A DNA stretch of 64,000 nucleotides from positions 18,288-82,287 of the forward strand of contig JAPOXR010000016.1 in assembly GCA_026706985.1 (NCBI GenBank), given 5' to 3'. This document shows positions 42,958 through 55,018 of the stretch, piece after piece. Position 1 is the first letter of the stretch. Every line of letters begins with the position of its first letter. Source of the stretch: Paracoccaceae bacterium (GTDB taxonomy: Bacteria > Pseudomonadota > Alphaproteobacteria > Rhodobacterales > Rhodobacteraceae). The notes under the pieces were generated by a model that saw only the letters and a list, made by a program, of their open reading frames with translations, was not told where the DNA came from and searched no databases. Made by a program: the position numbers and the translations under genes.

Positions 42958-43236
42958 TCAGCTGCGCCTCGCTTTTTTGTCGCCGGCATGTCCATGGAAG
43001 ATACGGGTCGGCGAGTATTCACCAAATTTCTGGCCAATCATGTCCTCGGTCACGAATACGGGAATGAATTTGCGTCCATTATGCACGCCAAAGGTCAAAC
43101 CGACGAATTGCGGCAGAATAGTGGAACGGCGTGACCAGATCCGGATCACATCCTTGCGCCCGGAGGCACGGGCGCGTTCCGCTTTGCGCAGGACATCGGT
43201 ATCGACAAACGGTCCTTTCCATACAGATCGCGGCAT
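42958..43236 (-). CDS. rpsS: 30S ribosomal protein S19
   Basis: [61 protein letters not shown]. Confidence 0.98.
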   Translation of the reverse strand: MPRSVWKGPFVDTDVLRKAERARASGRKDVIRIWSRRSTILPQFVGLTFGVHNGRKFIPVFVTEDMIGQKFGEYSPTRIFHGHAGDKKARRS

Positions 43237-43238
43237 AA

Positions 43239-44078
43239 TCAGCGTCCTTTCTTCCGCGCATGCCGGCGGCGGATGATGAATTTATCGGTGGATTTGTTTT
43301 TCCGGGTGCGCATGCCGCGGGTCGGCCGGCCCCAGGGCGTGACCGGATGCCGTCCGCCACTCGCCTTACCTTCACCCCCACCATGCGGGTGATCGACCGG
43401 GTTCATGGCCACACCGCGCACACTCGGCCGCTTGCCGAGATGCCGGCTTCGCCCGGCTTTGCCGAGATTGATATTGGCATTATCCGGATTGGAGACCGGC
43501 CCGATCGTCGCCATGCATTCCTGGCGCACAACCCGTAACTCACCCGACGAAAGCCGGATCTGCGCATAGGCACCGTCGCGGCCGATAAACTGACCATAGG
43601 TGCCGGCGGCGCGTGCAATCTGCCCGCCCTTGCCCGGCTTCAATTCGATATTATGCACGATCGTGCCGATCGGCATGCCTGAGAACGGCATGGCGTTGCC
43701 GGGCTTGATGTCGGCGCGGGCGCTGGACAGCACCTTGTCGCCGACCGCCAACCTCGCCGGAGCCAGAATATAGCTCAACTCGCCATCCTCATAGCGGACC
43801 AAAGCGATAAAAGCGGAACGGTTGGGATCATATTCGATCCGCTCAACCGTCGCCGGGATATCCATTTTGCGGCGGCGGAAATCAATCATCCGGTAGCGCC
43901 GCTTGGCCCGACCACCCCGCCGGCGCATCGTGATTCGACCGGAATTGTTGCGCCCGCCCTTTGCCGGCAACCCTTCGGTCAGAGACTTGACCGGTGCGCC
44001 TTTCCACAGCGCCGAACGGTCAACCAATACAAGTCCACGGCGGCCTGGCGTAACCGGATTGTAGGATTTCAAAGCCAT
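43239..44078 (-). CDS. rplB: 50S ribosomal protein L2
   Basis: [81 protein letters not shown]. Confidence 0.98.
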   Translation of the reverse strand: MALKSYNPVTPGRRGLVLVDRSALWKGAPVKSLTEGLPAKGGRNNSGRITMRRRGGRAKRRYRMIDFRRRKMDIPATVERIEYDPNRSAFIALVRYEDGELSYILAPARLAVGDKVLSSARADIKPGNAMPFSGMPIGTIVHNIELKPGKGGQIARAAGTYGQFIGRDGAYAQIRLSSGELRVVRQECMATIGPVSNPDNANINLGKAGRSRHLGKRPSVRGVAMNPVDHPHGGGEGKASGGRHPVTPWGRPTRGMRTRKNKSTDKFIIRRRHARKKGR

Positions 44079-44130
44079 GTCTTTGCCTTCCCTCTGCCTT
44101 GCCCCGGAGCCCTGATCACTGCCTCAACCA

Positions 44131-44427
44131 TCACAGCTGCGCCGTGACGTCGATGGTGTATCCTTCGACAAGCCGGACATAAGCCTTCTTGCTGTCCCGG
44201 CGTTTTCCCGGGCGGCCGCGGAACCGCACCCGTTTACCCTTAGCGATCAACACATTGACAGACTGCACTTTGACATTGAACAGCGCTTCGACCGCTTCTT
44301 TGATGGCACCTTTATCGGCATCCATCGCGGCTTCGAACACGACCGCATTCGCCGCCGAGGCCTGGGTTGATTTCTCGGTGATCACGGGCCGCCTGATGAT
44401 ATCGTAATGATGCGGTAATGCGCTCAT
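44131..44427 (-). CDS. rplW: 50S ribosomal protein L23
   Basis: [60 protein letters not shown]. Confidence 0.96.
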   Translation of the reverse strand: MSALPHHYDIIRRPVITEKSTQASAANAVVFEAAMDADKGAIKEAVEALFNVKVQSVNVLIAKGKRVRFRGRPGKRRDSKKAYVRLVEGYTIDVTAQL

Positions 44428-45044
44428 GACAGCCTCTTCTGCAAAGCGTCCAATCCGGCCTGCGTGACCACAAGGGTATCGCGTTTCAGAATGTCGTAAA
44501 CATTGGCTCCCTGACAGGGGAGAATGTCGATACCCTGTATATTGGCGGCGGCGCGGGCAAATTCCGGATTCACTTCCGCCCCATCGATAATGAGCGCCCG
44601 TCCCCAATCGAATCCAGCCAATGCCCTGGCCAGATCAGCGGTCCTGGAGGAAACCACCGTGGCCTCCTTCAACAGAACCAACTCGCCCGCCTGCGCCTTT
44701 GCCGACAGGGCATGACGCAGACCCAGAGCGCGGAACTTTTTCGGTAAATCATGCGCATGGCTGCGTGGAACCGGTCCCTTATAGACACCACCCTTGCGGA
44801 AAATCGGTGCATTACGGTCGCCGTGGCGGGCACTGCCGGTGCCTTTCTGGCGATAAATCTTGCGCCCCGAATAGCTGGTCTCGGAACGCGTCTTGACCTT
44901 ATGCGTCCCCTGGCGGGCCTTGGCCCGCTGCCAGCGGACGACACGATGCAGAATATCGGCACGCGGCTCGAGGCCGAACAGTTCCGCCGGCAGCGTCACC
45001 TCGCCGGCCTCGGCTCCATCAAATGCAACCACAGACACGATCAT
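44424..45044 (-). CDS. rplD: 50S ribosomal protein L4
   Basis: [62 protein letters not shown]. Confidence 0.97.
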   Translation of the reverse strand: MIVSVVAFDGAEAGEVTLPAELFGLEPRADILHRVVRWQRAKARQGTHKVKTRSETSYSGRKIYRQKGTGSARHGDRNAPIFRKGGVYKGPVPRSHAHDLPKKFRALGLRHALSAKAQAGELVLLKEATVVSSRTADLARALAGFDWGRALIIDGAEVNPEFARAAANIQGIDILPCQGANVYDILKRDTLVVTQAGLDALQKRLS

Positions 45045-45775
45045 GCTTCGTCACCCTGTGTCTCACCTTCGGCAGCCGCTTCTTCGACCACCGGCGCCGT
45101 AACCCCGCGCACCGCCGCCGGAAAACAGGCATTTTCCGGTACCGCCCGCTTGATCGCGTCCCGGATTGTGACCCAGCCGCCTCTGGAACCCGGCACCGAT
45201 CCCTTGACCATGATCAGGCCGCGTTCGGCATCCGTCCGCACAATTTCGAGATTCTGCGTCGTCACCCGCTCCGACCCCATATGCCCGGCCATTTTCTTGC
45301 CCTTGAAGACCTTGCCGGGGTCCTGGCACTGGCCGGTGGATCCATGCGAACGGTGGCTGATCGAAACCCCGTGCGAGGCCCTGAGCCCGCCGAAATTATG
45401 CCTTTTCATGGCACCGGCGAATCCTTTACCGATCGATGTGCCGGAAACATCCACGCGCTGGCCCGGCACATAATGGTCGGCGGTGATTTCGCAGCCGACA
45501 TCAATGAGATTGTCCGGGCTGACCCGGAATTCGGCAAGCTTGCGCTTCGGCGAAACCGTGGCAACCGCGAAATGACCACGCATGGCACGGGATGTGCGCA
45601 CGGGTTTGCGTGACCCGGCACCGAGTTGCACGGCGGTGTAGCCGTCCCGGTCCGCGGTCCTCTGCGCTACCACTTGCAAATGATCCAGATGCAACACGGT
45701 CACCGGCACCTGCCGGCCGTCATCCAGAAACAACCGTGTCATACCCAGTTTTTTAGCAATGACTCCAGAACGCAT
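45041..45775 (-). CDS. rplC: 50S ribosomal protein L3
   Basis: [65 protein letters not shown]. Confidence 0.97.
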   Translation of the reverse strand: MRSGVIAKKLGMTRLFLDDGRQVPVTVLHLDHLQVVAQRTADRDGYTAVQLGAGSRKPVRTSRAMRGHFAVATVSPKRKLAEFRVSPDNLIDVGCEITADHYVPGQRVDVSGTSIGKGFAGAMKRHNFGGLRASHGVSISHRSHGSTGQCQDPGKVFKGKKMAGHMGSERVTTQNLEIVRTDAERGLIMVKGSVPGSRGGWVTIRDAIKRAVPENACFPAAVRGVTAPVVEEAAAEGETQGDEA

Positions 45776-45789
45776 TCCGGAATTCCTCT

Positions 45790-46101
45790 CTAGGTCTTAA
45801 TCTCGACCGCGACTCCAGCGGCCAGGTCAAGTTTCATCAGTGCATCAACGGTCTGCGGTGTCGGGTCGATGATATCCAGCAACCGCTTATGCGTCCGGAT
45901 TTCCATCTGCTCCCGCGACTTCTTGTCGACATGCGGGCCCCGCAGAACGGTGAATTTCTCAATCTTGTTCGGAAGTGGAATCGGCCCCCTCACGTCAGCG
46001 CCGGTACGCTTGGCGGTCTGGTAGATCTCCTCGGTGCTCGCATCGAGCACCCGGTAATCGAACGCTTTCAGCGTTATGCGGATTTTCTGGCTTTGGATCA
46101 T
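45790..46101 (-). CDS. rpsJ: 30S ribosomal protein S10
   Basis: [71 protein letters not shown]. Confidence 0.98.
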   Translation of the reverse strand: MIQSQKIRITLKAFDYRVLDASTEEIYQTAKRTGADVRGPIPLPNKIEKFTVLRGPHVDKKSREQMEIRTHKRLLDIIDPTPQTVDALMKLDLAAGVAVEIKT

Positions 46102-46119
46102 GGGGCCGCTCCGGAGGCG

Positions 46120-46142
46120 ATGGCGGGCACTTCACCCGCCAT
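46120..46142. other. Hairpin between tuf and rpsJ
   Basis: ATGGCGGG - CACTTCA - CCCGCCAT, 8-bp perfect stem, extendable past one bulged base. Confidence 0.7.
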
Positions 46143-46151
46143 GCCGCCCTG

Positions 46152-47327
46152 TCACTTGATTATCTTCGAAACGATGCCGGCACCGACGGTGCGTCCACCC
46201 TCGCGGATCGCAAACCGGAGCTTGTTCTCCATGGCAATCGGCGAGATCAGTTTGACGGTGAAATTCACATTGTCACCCGGCATCACCATTTCGGTTCCCG
46301 ACGGCAGATCCACAGTACCGGTCACATCCGTGGTACGGAAATAGAATTGCGGCCGGTAATTGGTGAAGAACGGGGTGTGGCGCCCGCCCTCTTCCTTGGT
46401 CAGAATATAGGCTTCCGCCTCGAATTCGGTATGCGGTGTCACCGAGCCCGGCTTACACAACACCTGACCGCGCTCGACAGAGGTACGGTCGACACCGCGC
46501 AGCAGGGTTCCGACATTATCGCCGGCTTCACCGCGGTCGAGCAGTTTACGGAACATCTCAACGCCGGTGCAGGTGGTTTTCCTGGTGTCACGGATGCCGA
46601 CGATTTCAATTTCGTCACCGACCGTCACCACACCGCGCTCAATTCTCCCGGTGACAACCGTGCCACGGCCTGAAATCGAGAACACATCCTCGATCGGCAT
46701 CAGAAACGGTTGGTCAACCGGACGGTCCGGAGTGGGAATATGCCCGTCCACCGCCTGCATCAGCTCATCGATGCTGTTCTTGCCGAGTTTTTCGTCACCG
46801 CCTTCGAGCGCGATCAGGGCTGAGCCCATGATCACCGGAATATCGTCGCCGGGAAAATCATAGTCGCTGAGAAGCTCGCGGACTTCCAGCTCCACCAGTT
46901 CAAGCAGTTCCTCATCATCAACCTGGTCGACTTTATTCATATAGACAACCAGCGCCGGCACACCCACCTGACGGGCCAGAAGAATATGCTCGCGTGTCTG
47001 CGGCATCGGCCCGTCAGCGGCGCTGACGACAAGGATGGCGCCATCCATCTGCGCCGCGCCGGTGATCATGTTTTTCACATAGTCGGCATGGCCGGGGCAG
47101 TCGACATGCGCGTAATGGCGGTCGCCGGTCTCATATTCGACATGCGCCGTCGAGATGGTGATGCCGCGCTCTTTCTCTTCCGGTGCCCGGTCGATCGAGT
47201 CATATGACTGGAAATCGCCGTAATATTTGGTGATTGCGGAGGTCAATGTCGTCTTGCCATGATCGACATGGCCGATCGTGCCGACATTTGCATGCGGTTT
47301 CGTGCGTTCGAATTTTTCTTTCGCCAT
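46152..47327 (-). CDS. tuf: Elongation factor Tu
   Basis: [58 protein letters not shown]. Confidence 0.99.
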   Translation of the reverse strand: MAKEKFERTKPHANVGTIGHVDHGKTTLTSAITKYYGDFQSYDSIDRAPEEKERGITISTAHVEYETGDRHYAHVDCPGHADYVKNMITGAAQMDGAILVVSAADGPMPQTREHILLARQVGVPALVVYMNKVDQVDDEELLELVELEVRELLSDYDFPGDDIPVIMGSALIALEGGDEKLGKNSIDELMQAVDGHIPTPDRPVDQPFLMPIEDVFSISGRGTVVTGRIERGVVTVGDEIEIVGIRDTRKTTCTGVEMFRKLLDRGEAGDNVGTLLRGVDRTSVERGQVLCKPGSVTPHTEFEAEAYILTKEEGGRHTPFFTNYRPQFYFRTTDVTGTVDLPSGTEMVMPGDNVNFTVKLISPIAMENKLRFAIREGGRTVGAGIVSKIIK

Positions 47328-47369
47328 CGATTCACTCCTTTCTTACAGTGTTTCAGCCCGAAACCGCGC

Positions 47370-49487
47370 TCACGCGTATTTCGATTGAATTTCTTCCGAT
47401 ATGTTCTGAGGCACCATCTCATAATGCGAAAACTGCATGGTGAAACTTGCCCGTCCTGAACTCATCGACCTGAGATTGTTGATGTAACCAAACATATTGG
47501 CCAGCGGCACAAATGCGGTGATGACCGAGGCATTGCCTCTCGTATCCTGACCCTGCACCTGCCCGCGCCGGCGGATGAGATCTCCATTCACCGGACCGGT
47601 ATATTCGTCCGGTGTCACAACTTCGACTTTCATGATCGGTTCCAGCAGCTTGGCACCGGCCTTACGCAATCCTTCGCGCATCGCCGCCCGCGCCGCCAAT
47701 TCGAACGCCATCACCGAGGAATCAACATCGTGATAAGCACCGTCAAGCAGGCTGACATTGAAATCAATCACCGGAAAACCCGCCAGCGGTCCGGAATCAC
47801 AGACCGAGGAAATGCCCTTTTCCACGCCCGGAATATATTCCTTCGGAATGGCACCACCGACGATTTTTGACTCGAAATTATAACCCTCGCCCGGCTTTGC
47901 CGGTTCAATCAGCAGCTTGAGCCGCGCGAACTGACCGGCACCGCCGGTCTGCTTCTTATGCGTATAATCGATTTCGGCCTGATGCGATACGGTCTCACGG
48001 TAAGCCACCTGCGGATTGCCGATATTGGCCTCGACACGGAACTCACGTTTCATCCGGTCTATCAGAATATCGAGATGCAGCTCGCCCATGCCCTTCATGA
48101 TCGTCTGACCCGACTCATGATCGGATTCAACCCGGAATGACGGGTCTTCCGCCGCCAGCCGCTGCAGGGCCTGGGACATTCTTTCCTGATCGGCCTTGGA
48201 TTTCGGCTCAACGGCAATTTCAATCACCGGGTCAGGGAAAGTCATTGTCTCCAGCACAACCGGCGAGGAAGCGGCACACAGCGTATCACCGGTCGTCGTC
48301 GTTTTGAGACCGGCCAAAGCCACGATATCGCCGGCAAAAGCCACATCCGTCTCTTCCCGGTTGTTGGAATGCATCATCATCATTCGGCCGACACGTTCGC
48401 GTTTGCCCTTGGTCGAATTCAGTATGGCATCGCCCTTGCGGACGCAGCCCGAATAGACGCGCATGAAAGTGAGTGAGCCGACGAACGGATCATTCATGAT
48501 CTTGAAGGCCAGCGCCGAAAGCGGCTGCCCGTCATCCGCCTTACGCTCAATATTCCGCGTCTCACTCGCATCGCCCGGCGCAAAGCCCTGATAGGCGGGA
48601 ACATCCAGCGGACCCGGCAGAAAATCAATCACCGCGTTCAGCATCGGCTGCACGCCCTTATTCTTGAAGGCGGAACCGGCGAGAACAGGAACAATGTCCA
48701 GATTCAGTGTGGCGCTGCGGATCAGGCTGCGCAGCTTTTCGATGCCGGGCTCCTCACCCTCGAGATAAAGCTCCATGGCCTCATCGTCATGCTCAACGGC
48801 GAGCTCCACCATTTTCGCGCGCCACTCTTCCGCCAATTGGCGTAGTTCCGGCCGCACCTCCTGACGCGTCCATGTGGCACCGAGATCCTCTCCCTTCCAG
48901 GTCCACTCTTCCATCGTGCACAGATCAACAATGCCCTCAAACCGGTCTTCCGCACCGATTGGAATCTGAATCGGCAGTGGCACCGCGCCGGTGCGGTCGC
49001 GGATCATTTCCACACAGTTGAAGAAATCCGCACCGATCTTGTCCATCTTGTTGACCAGCACGATGCGTGGAACCCGGTACCGGTCCGCCTGGCGCCAAAC
49101 CGTTTCGGTCTGCGGTTCGACACCGGCATTGGCATCAAGGACGCAGATCGCGCCATCCAGAACCGCCAGCGACCTTTCCACCTCGATGGTGAAGTCAACA
49201 TGGCCCGGCGTGTCGATGATATTGAAACGGTGCTTTTCCGACTGCGCATTCTCGCCGTCCTCGGTCCGCTCCCAGAAAGTGGTGGTCGCCGCCGAGGTGA
49301 TGGTTATGCCGCGCTCCTGCTCCTGTTCCATCCAGTCCATGGTCGCGGCACCGTCATGCACCTCGCCAATTCTGTGTGACTTGCCGGTATAGTAAAGCAC
49401 GCGTTCCGTCGTCGTCGTCTTTCCGGCATCGATATGCGCCATGATACCGAAATTCCGGTATCGCCGGAGAGGGTAATCGCGTGCCAT
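47370..49487 (-). CDS. fusA: Elongation factor G
   Basis: [60 protein letters not shown]. Confidence 0.99.
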   Translation of the reverse strand: MARDYPLRRYRNFGIMAHIDAGKTTTTERVLYYTGKSHRIGEVHDGAATMDWMEQEQERGITITSAATTTFWERTEDGENAQSEKHRFNIIDTPGHVDFTIEVERSLAVLDGAICVLDANAGVEPQTETVWRQADRYRVPRIVLVNKMDKIGADFFNCVEMIRDRTGAVPLPIQIPIGAEDRFEGIVDLCTMEEWTWKGEDLGATWTRQEVRPELRQLAEEWRAKMVELAVEHDDEAMELYLEGEEPGIEKLRSLIRSATLNLDIVPVLAGSAFKNKGVQPMLNAVIDFLPGPLDVPAYQGFAPGDASETRNIERKADDGQPLSALAFKIMNDPFVGSLTFMRVYSGCVRKGDAILNSTKGKRERVGRMMMMHSNNREETDVAFAGDIVALAGLKTTTTGDTLCAASSPVVLETMTFPDPVIEIAVEPKSKADQERMSQALQRLAAEDPSFRVESDHESGQTIMKGMGELHLDILIDRMKREFRVEANIGNPQVAYRETVSHQAEIDYTHKKQTGGAGQFARLKLLIEPAKPGEGYNFESKIVGGAIPKEYIPGVEKGISSVCDSGPLAGFPVIDFNVSLLDGAYHDVDSSVMAFELAARAAMREGLRKAGAKLLEPIMKVEVVTPDEYTGPVNGDLIRRRGQVQGQDTRGNASVITAFVPLANMFGYINNLRSMSSGRASFTMQFSHYEMVPQNISEEIQSKYA

Positions 49488-49496
49488 TTTCCCGTC

Positions 49497-49967
49497 CTAC
49501 CAGCGATAATGGCTGAAGGCTTTGTTCGCCTCCGCCATCTTGTGGGTGTCTTCGCGGCGCTTGACAGCCCCGCCGCGCAGATTCACCGCATCCATCAACT
49601 CTCCGGCGAGACGTTCCTCCATGGTGAACTCACCGCGCTTGCGCGCCGCAGAGATCAGCCACCGGATTGCCAGGGCATCGCGCCGCTCGGGACGCACTTC
49701 CACCGGAATCTGGTAGGTCGAACCGCCGACGCGGCGCGAACGCACCTCAATCGACGGTTTCACATTCGCCAGAGCCTCATGAAACACCTCGACCGGGGTC
49801 CGGCGCATCTTCGCCTCGATCCGGTCAAGCGCATTGTAGACGATCGCCTCGGCGACCGTCTTCTTGCCGTCCTTCATGAGATTATTCATGAATTTCGTCA
49901 CCGTCTGGTCACCGAACTTCGCGTCGGGAAGAATTTCGCGCTTCTCGGCACGCCGCCGCCGTGGCAT
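49497..49967 (-). CDS. rpsG: 30S ribosomal protein S7
   Basis: [48 protein letters not shown]. Confidence 0.98.
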   Translation of the reverse strand: MPRRRRAEKREILPDAKFGDQTVTKFMNNLMKDGKKTVAEAIVYNALDRIEAKMRRTPVEVFHEALANVKPSIEVRSRRVGGSTYQIPVEVRPERRDALAIRWLISAARKRGEFTMEERLAGELMDAVNLRGGAVKRREDTHKMAEANKAFSHYRW

Positions 49968-49978
49968 CAGCAGACTCC

Positions 49979-50350
49979 TTATTTGGGCCGTTTGGCGCCG
50001 TATTTGGAGCGGCGCTGACGACGGTCCGCCACACCCTCCGTGTCACGGACGCCGCGTAGAATATGATAGCGGACACCCGGCAGATCCTTCACCCGTCCGC
50101 CACGGATCAGCACCACCGAATGTTCCTGCAGATTATGTGATTCACCGGGGATATAGGAAATCACCTCATAGCCACCGGTCAGCCGCACCTTGGCGACTTT
50201 GCGCATCGCTGAATTCGGCTTCTTCGGGGTTGTCGTATATACGCGCGTACAGACGCCCCGGCGCTGCGGACAGCCCATCAGATGTATCGATTTCTGGCGC
50301 TTCACCTTGGCCTTGCGCGGCTTACGGATCAGCTGTTGAATGGTCGGCAT
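49979..50350 (-). CDS. rpsL: 30S ribosomal protein S12
   Basis: [57 protein letters not shown]. Confidence 0.98.
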   Translation of the reverse strand: MPTIQQLIRKPRKAKVKRQKSIHLMGCPQRRGVCTRVYTTTPKKPNSAMRKVAKVRLTGGYEVISYIPGESHNLQEHSVVLIRGGRVKDLPGVRYHILRGVRDTEGVADRRQRRSKYGAKRPK

Positions 50351-50380
50351 TCCGCCTCCCCGGTTATCAAAATTCTCCAA

Positions 50381-50481
50381 CCCCCGGACACAGCCGGGGG
50401 AACCCACTGCGAACACGGCTAAACGCCGCCCATTTCGGATCGGCGGCTCCGCTTCAGAGGATCCTGGCCGCGGCCGGGATC
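50381..50481. other. Cluster of three inverted repeats in the rpoC-rpsL intergenic region
   Basis: CCCCCGG-ACACAG-CCGGGGG (50381-50400); GCCGCC-N11-GGCGGC (50425-50447); GATCC-T-GGCCGCGGCC-G-GGATC (50460-50481). Confidence 0.75.
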
Positions 50482-50691
50482 TTGTTCACCAGTACACAGC
50501 TTTGACCAAGGAGAACGCAAGTTCTCCGGAAGGCTCGCGGCCTATACGAGTGATTCGCCTTCCCGTCAACAAGGTAAATCGATCCACAGTGCGTGCGACA
50601 TGCCCGAATCCGGCCCGCTGGCACCTGACAGGCACGGCATGAATACAGCTCTCCTGCCGCCTACTCTGCGGCATCGGCGGCCGCACTTGAA

Positions 50692-53600
50692 TCACTCGGT
50701 TCCGAATGTCTGCTGGCTCAGCTCTTCCGGATCCATACCGATATAATCATCGGCTGACGGCGGCAGCAATTGCGCACTCTGCTCAAGATTTGCCAATGCG
50801 GCTTTTTCGCGCGCCTCCTGATCGCGGTCTTCGGCAATCTGACGCATCGAATTCACCGCACCTCCGGTTCCGGCCGGAATCAGGCGTCCAACGATGACAT
50901 TTTCCTTCAACCCGATCAGCTTGTCGCGTTTCCCCTGGATCGCGGCTTCCGTCAGAACCCGCGTCGTTTCCTGGAATGACGCCGCTGAGATGAATGACCG
51001 GGTCTGCAACGCCGCTTTGGTGATGCCGAGGAGGATCGGGTGTGCCGTAGCCGGCTTACGGCCTTTGCTTTCGGCGCGCCGGTTCACCTCCTCCAGTTCC
51101 GCCTTGTCAACCTGTTCATCTTTCAGGAGCGTGGTTTCACCGGGATCAAGGATTTCCAGCTTCTGCAGCATCTGCCGGATTATCACCTCGATATGCTTGT
51201 CATTGATCTTGACGCCCTGCAGCCGGTACACATCCTGAACTTCATTGACCAGATAGTTCGCCAACTCCTCAACACCGAGAACCCGCAGAATGTCATGCGG
51301 CGCCGGATTGCCGTCCACAATATAATCACCCTTGCGGACATAGGAGCCATCCTGCACCGCAATATGCCGCCCCTTCTGCACCAGATACGTCCTCGGCTCT
51401 TCCTCACCATCATCCGCATCCGGTTCGACGACGATCTTGCGTTTGTTTTTATAGTCCTTCTCGAAGAATCTGACCCTGCCGTCGATTTCAGCAATGATCG
51501 CATGGTCTTTCGGCCGCCTCGCCTCGAACAGCTCAGCCACCCTCGGCAAGCCGCCGGTGATGTCTTTCGTCATCGCCCCTTCGCGGGGAATCTGCGCGAT
51601 GACTTCGCCCGACCTGACCTGCTGCCCGTCGCTGACGGCCAGCACAGCCCCGACGGATAAATCATACACCGCGGTCCGATCACCGGGCAGTTGAATCGGC
51701 TCGGAGTCATCCTTCGCATGCTTGATCTCGATACGCGGACGCAGATCCTTCTTTTCCTTGGCATCGCTTGCCTGCCAAAGCTGCACCGTCTTGACAATGA
51801 TGCCGGTGGTTTCATCAGCCTTTTCGCTCAACGCCTCATTGGCATTCAGATCCCGGTATCCGGCAACCCCATCGGTTTCGGCGATGATCGGAAGCGAATA
51901 CGGATCCCATTCAAACAGGTTCGCACCCTTTTTCACCTTCGCCCCATGTTTCACCAACATTCTGGCTCCATGCGGCAGCCGGTGCCGGGTTGGCCGACCG
52001 GACAGATCGGTGAGGACCAGTTCGGAACTCTGCCCGACAATGATGCCAACGGTATCCGGATCCAGAGGATTTTTGGCACCGAGAATATTGGCATCCTTGA
52101 GATTGACTTTGCCGTCATGGCTCGCCGTTACCGAGGATTGGCGTTCCGCCTGCGCAATTCCACCGATATGGAATGTGCGCATGGTCAACTGCGTCCCCGG
52201 CTCACCGATCGACTGCGCGGCGATGATTCCGACCGCCTCACCCACATTCACCGGCGTTCCGCGTGCCAGATCGCGGCCATAGCATTTGCTGCAGATGCCT
52301 TCTTCCGACTCGCAGGTCAAAGGCGAGCGGACATACACCGAAACCACACCGGCGCGTTCAATCGCCTCAACGGTGTTTTCCTCCATCAGCTGATTCTTCG
52401 CCACCAGCTTCTCACCGGTCACCGGATGCGTCACATCCTCCGCCGCCACCCGGCCGAGCAGCCTTTCGCTCAACGGTGCCACCGTGTAACCGTCGCGCTC
52501 GCCCGGACGGATGGTGATGCCGTTATCAGTGCCGCAATCCACCTGACGCACGATACAATCCTGCGCGACATCGACCAGTCGACGCGTCAGGTATCCGGAA
52601 TTCGCGGTCTTCAGGGCGGTGTCCGCCAAGCCTTTGCGTGCCCCGTGAGTGGAATTGAAATATTCGAGCACATCAAGGCCTTCCTTGAAGTTCGAGATGA
52701 TCGGGGTCTCAATGATCTCGCCGGAAGGTTTCGCCATCAGGCCCCGCATTCCGGCAAGCTGCTTCATCTGCGCTTCGGAACCCCGGGCACCGGAATCAGA
52801 CATCATCCAGATCGAATTCGGCTCACCGCCGGCACCATTGTTTTTCACCCTGCGTCCGGCACGCGGCGTGAAGGAGATTTCCTCCATCATCTCGCGCGCC
52901 ACAGCTTCCGAACATTCGGTCCAGGCGTCGATGACCTTATTGTATCGCTCGCGCTCGGTGATGCCGCCCTCATAGTGCAGTTCCTGGTTCCGCTTCACCT
53001 GGCTGCGGGTCTTTTCGACCAGTTTCCATTTTTCCTTCGGGATCATCATATCGTCCTTACCGAAGGAAATTCCGGCATTGCACGCCTCACGGAAACCCAG
53101 ATCCATAATCCGGTCGCAGAAAATGACCGACTCCTTCTGCCCGCAATAGCGGTATACCGTGTCAATCACTTCCTGCACTTCGCGTTTGCGCAGCCGCCGG
53201 TTGACGAGTTCAAACGGAGTCTTGGCATTTTTCGGCAGCAGCGCTCCGATGATCACCCGGCCGGGAGTGGTATCGAAAATCCGATGCTCCTCCTCGCCAT
53301 CCTCATTGATCTGCCGGATCCGGGCTCTCACCCTGGCATGCAGATGCAGATTGCCGGACTGCAGGGCATGTTCGATTTCGCCGATCGAGGAATAGACTTT
53401 GCGGTACCGCTTGTCATCGCTTTCCGCACCGCTGCGGGATTCCCCTTTCATGCCCGGGCGTTCCATGCTCAGATAATACAGGCCGAGAACCATATCCTGC
53501 GACGGCACGATGATCGGAGACCCGTTCGCCGGAGACAGGACGTTGTTGGTGGACATCATCAACACACGCGCTTCGAGCTGCGCTTCAAGTGACAACGGCA

Positions 53601-55017
53601 CATGCACCGCCATCTGGTCGCCGTCAAAATCGGCATTGAATGCTGAACAGACAAGCGGATGCAACTGAATGGCCTTACCCTCGATCAGAACCGGCTCAAA
53701 TGCCTGAATTCCGAGACGGTGCAATGTCGGCGCGCGGTTCAGCAATACCGGATGTTCGCGGATAACGCTCTCCAGGATATCCCAGACATAGGGTTCTTCG
53801 GATTCGACAATTTTCTTGGAATTCTTGACCGTCGTCGATTTTCCTTCCTGCTGCAGGCGCGAAAAAACGAACGGCTTGAACAGTTCCAATGCCATCTTCT
53901 TCGGCAATCCGCACTGGTGCAGTTTCAATTCCGGACCGGTGACGATCACCGAACGGCCGGAAAAATCGACCCGCTTGCCGAGAAGGTTCTGCCGGAAGCG
54001 GCCCTGTTTGCCTTTCAGCATATCGCTGAGGGATTTCAACGGCCGCTTATTGGTGCCGGTGATCGCCTTGCCCCTGCGGCCATTGTCAAAAAGCGCATCC
54101 ACCGATTCCTGCAGCATGCGTTTTTCATTGCGGACAATGATGTCCGGGGCACGCAGTTCGATCAACCGTTTCAGCCGGTTATTGCGGTTGATCACCCGGC
54201 GGTAGAGATCATTCAGATCCGAGGTCGCGAAGCGACCGCCATCGAGGGGAACGAGCGGTCGCAGTTCCGGCGGAATGACCGGGATAACCGTCATGATCAT
54301 CCATTCCGGACGATTACCGGATTGAGTGAAATGTTCAAACAGTTTCAGCCGTTTGACGATCTTTTTCTGCTTCGACTCGGCCCTGGTGTTCATCAGATCA
54401 GTGCGCAGCTGCTCAGCTTCCTCCTGCAGATTGATCTGACTCAGCATTGATCGGATCGCCTCAGCGCCGATTCCGGTGGAGAAACTTTCCGTACCATATT
54501 CGTCCTGGGCTTCGAGCAGCTGTTCCTCGCTCAACAAAGTGCCGTATTCGAAAGGTGTCAATCCCGGCTCAGTGACCACAAAGCTTTCGAAATAAAGGAT
54601 GCGTTCCAATTGCTTCAGCGTCATGTCGAGCATCAGCCCGATACGGCTCGGAAGCGATTTCAGAAACCAGATATGGGCAACCGGAGCCGCCAGTTCGATA
54701 TGACCCATGCGCTCGCGGCGCACTTTCTGCAGCGTCACTTCAACGCCGCATTTTTCGCACGTCACACCGCGGTTCTTCATCCGCTTGTATTTGCCGCAGA
54801 GACATTCATAATCCTTGACCGGGCCAAGTATACGGGCACAGAACAAACCGTCGCGCTCGGGCTTGAACGTCCTGTAATTGATGGTTTCCGGCTTGCGGAT
54901 TTCGCCATAGGACCAGGAAATAATCTGCTCCGGCGAGGCCAGGGAAATTCTGATCTCGTTGAAAGAATCCGGCTTTTCGACCTGCCGGAAAGCGGCGGGA
55001 GGAGTTTCTCTATTCAT
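50692..55017 (-). CDS. rpoC: DNA-directed RNA polymerase subunit beta'
   Basis: [66 protein letters not shown]-like N-terminus; [20 protein letters not shown]. Confidence 0.99.
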   Translation of the reverse strand: MNRETPPAAFRQVEKPDSFNEIRISLASPEQIISWSYGEIRKPETINYRTFKPERDGLFCARILGPVKDYECLCGKYKRMKNRGVTCEKCGVEVTLQKVRRERMGHIELAAPVAHIWFLKSLPSRIGLMLDMTLKQLERILYFESFVVTEPGLTPFEYGTLLSEEQLLEAQDEYGTESFSTGIGAEAIRSMLSQINLQEEAEQLRTDLMNTRAESKQKKIVKRLKLFEHFTQSGNRPEWMIMTVIPVIPPELRPLVPLDGGRFATSDLNDLYRRVINRNNRLKRLIELRAPDIIVRNEKRMLQESVDALFDNGRRGKAITGTNKRPLKSLSDMLKGKQGRFRQNLLGKRVDFSGRSVIVTGPELKLHQCGLPKKMALELFKPFVFSRLQQEGKSTTVKNSKKIVESEEPYVWDILESVIREHPVLLNRAPTLHRLGIQAFEPVLIEGKAIQLHPLVCSAFNADFDGDQMAVHVPLSLEAQLEARVLMMSTNNVLSPANGSPIIVPSQDMVLGLYYLSMERPGMKGESRSGAESDDKRYRKVYSSIGEIEHALQSGNLHLHARVRARIRQINEDGEEEHRIFDTTPGRVIIGALLPKNAKTPFELVNRRLRKREVQEVIDTVYRYCGQKESVIFCDRIMDLGFREACNAGISFGKDDMMIPKEKWKLVEKTRSQVKRNQELHYEGGITERERYNKVIDAWTECSEAVAREMMEEISFTPRAGRRVKNNGAGGEPNSIWMMSDSGARGSEAQMKQLAGMRGLMAKPSGEIIETPIISNFKEGLDVLEYFNSTHGARKGLADTALKTANSGYLTRRLVDVAQDCIVRQVDCGTDNGITIRPGERDGYTVAPLSERLLGRVAAEDVTHPVTGEKLVAKNQLMEENTVEAIERAGVVSVYVRSPLTCESEEGICSKCYGRDLARGTPVNVGEAVGIIAAQSIGEPGTQLTMRTFHIGGIAQAERQSSVTASHDGKVNLKDANILGAKNPLDPDTVGIIVGQSSELVLTDLSGRPTRHRLPHGARMLVKHGAKVKKGANLFEWDPYSLPIIAETDGVAGYRDLNANEALSEKADETTGIIVKTVQLWQASDAKEKKDLRPRIEIKHAKDDSEPIQLPGDRTAVYDLSVGAVLAVSDGQQVRSGEVIAQIPREGAMTKDITGGLPRVAELFEARRPKDHAIIAEIDGRVRFFEKDYKNKRKIVVEPDADDGEEEPRTYLVQKGRHIAVQDGSYVRKGDYIVDGNPAPHDILRVLGVEELANYLVNEVQDVYRLQGVKINDKHIEVIIRQMLQKLEILDPGETTLLKDEQVDKAELEEVNRRAESKGRKPATAHPILLGITKAALQTRSFISAASFQETTRVLTEAAIQGKRDKLIGLKENVIVGRLIPAGTGGAVNSMRQIAEDRDQEAREKAALANLEQSAQLLPPSADDYIGMDPEELSQQTFGTE

Positions 55018-55018
55018 T

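Noticed and set aside
51691-53592. 633-aa plus-strand ORF antisense to rpoC
   Set aside because: Entirely opposite the certain rpoC coding sequence; His/Arg/Asp-rich composition is typical of antisense frames in GC-rich genes; no recognisable domain.
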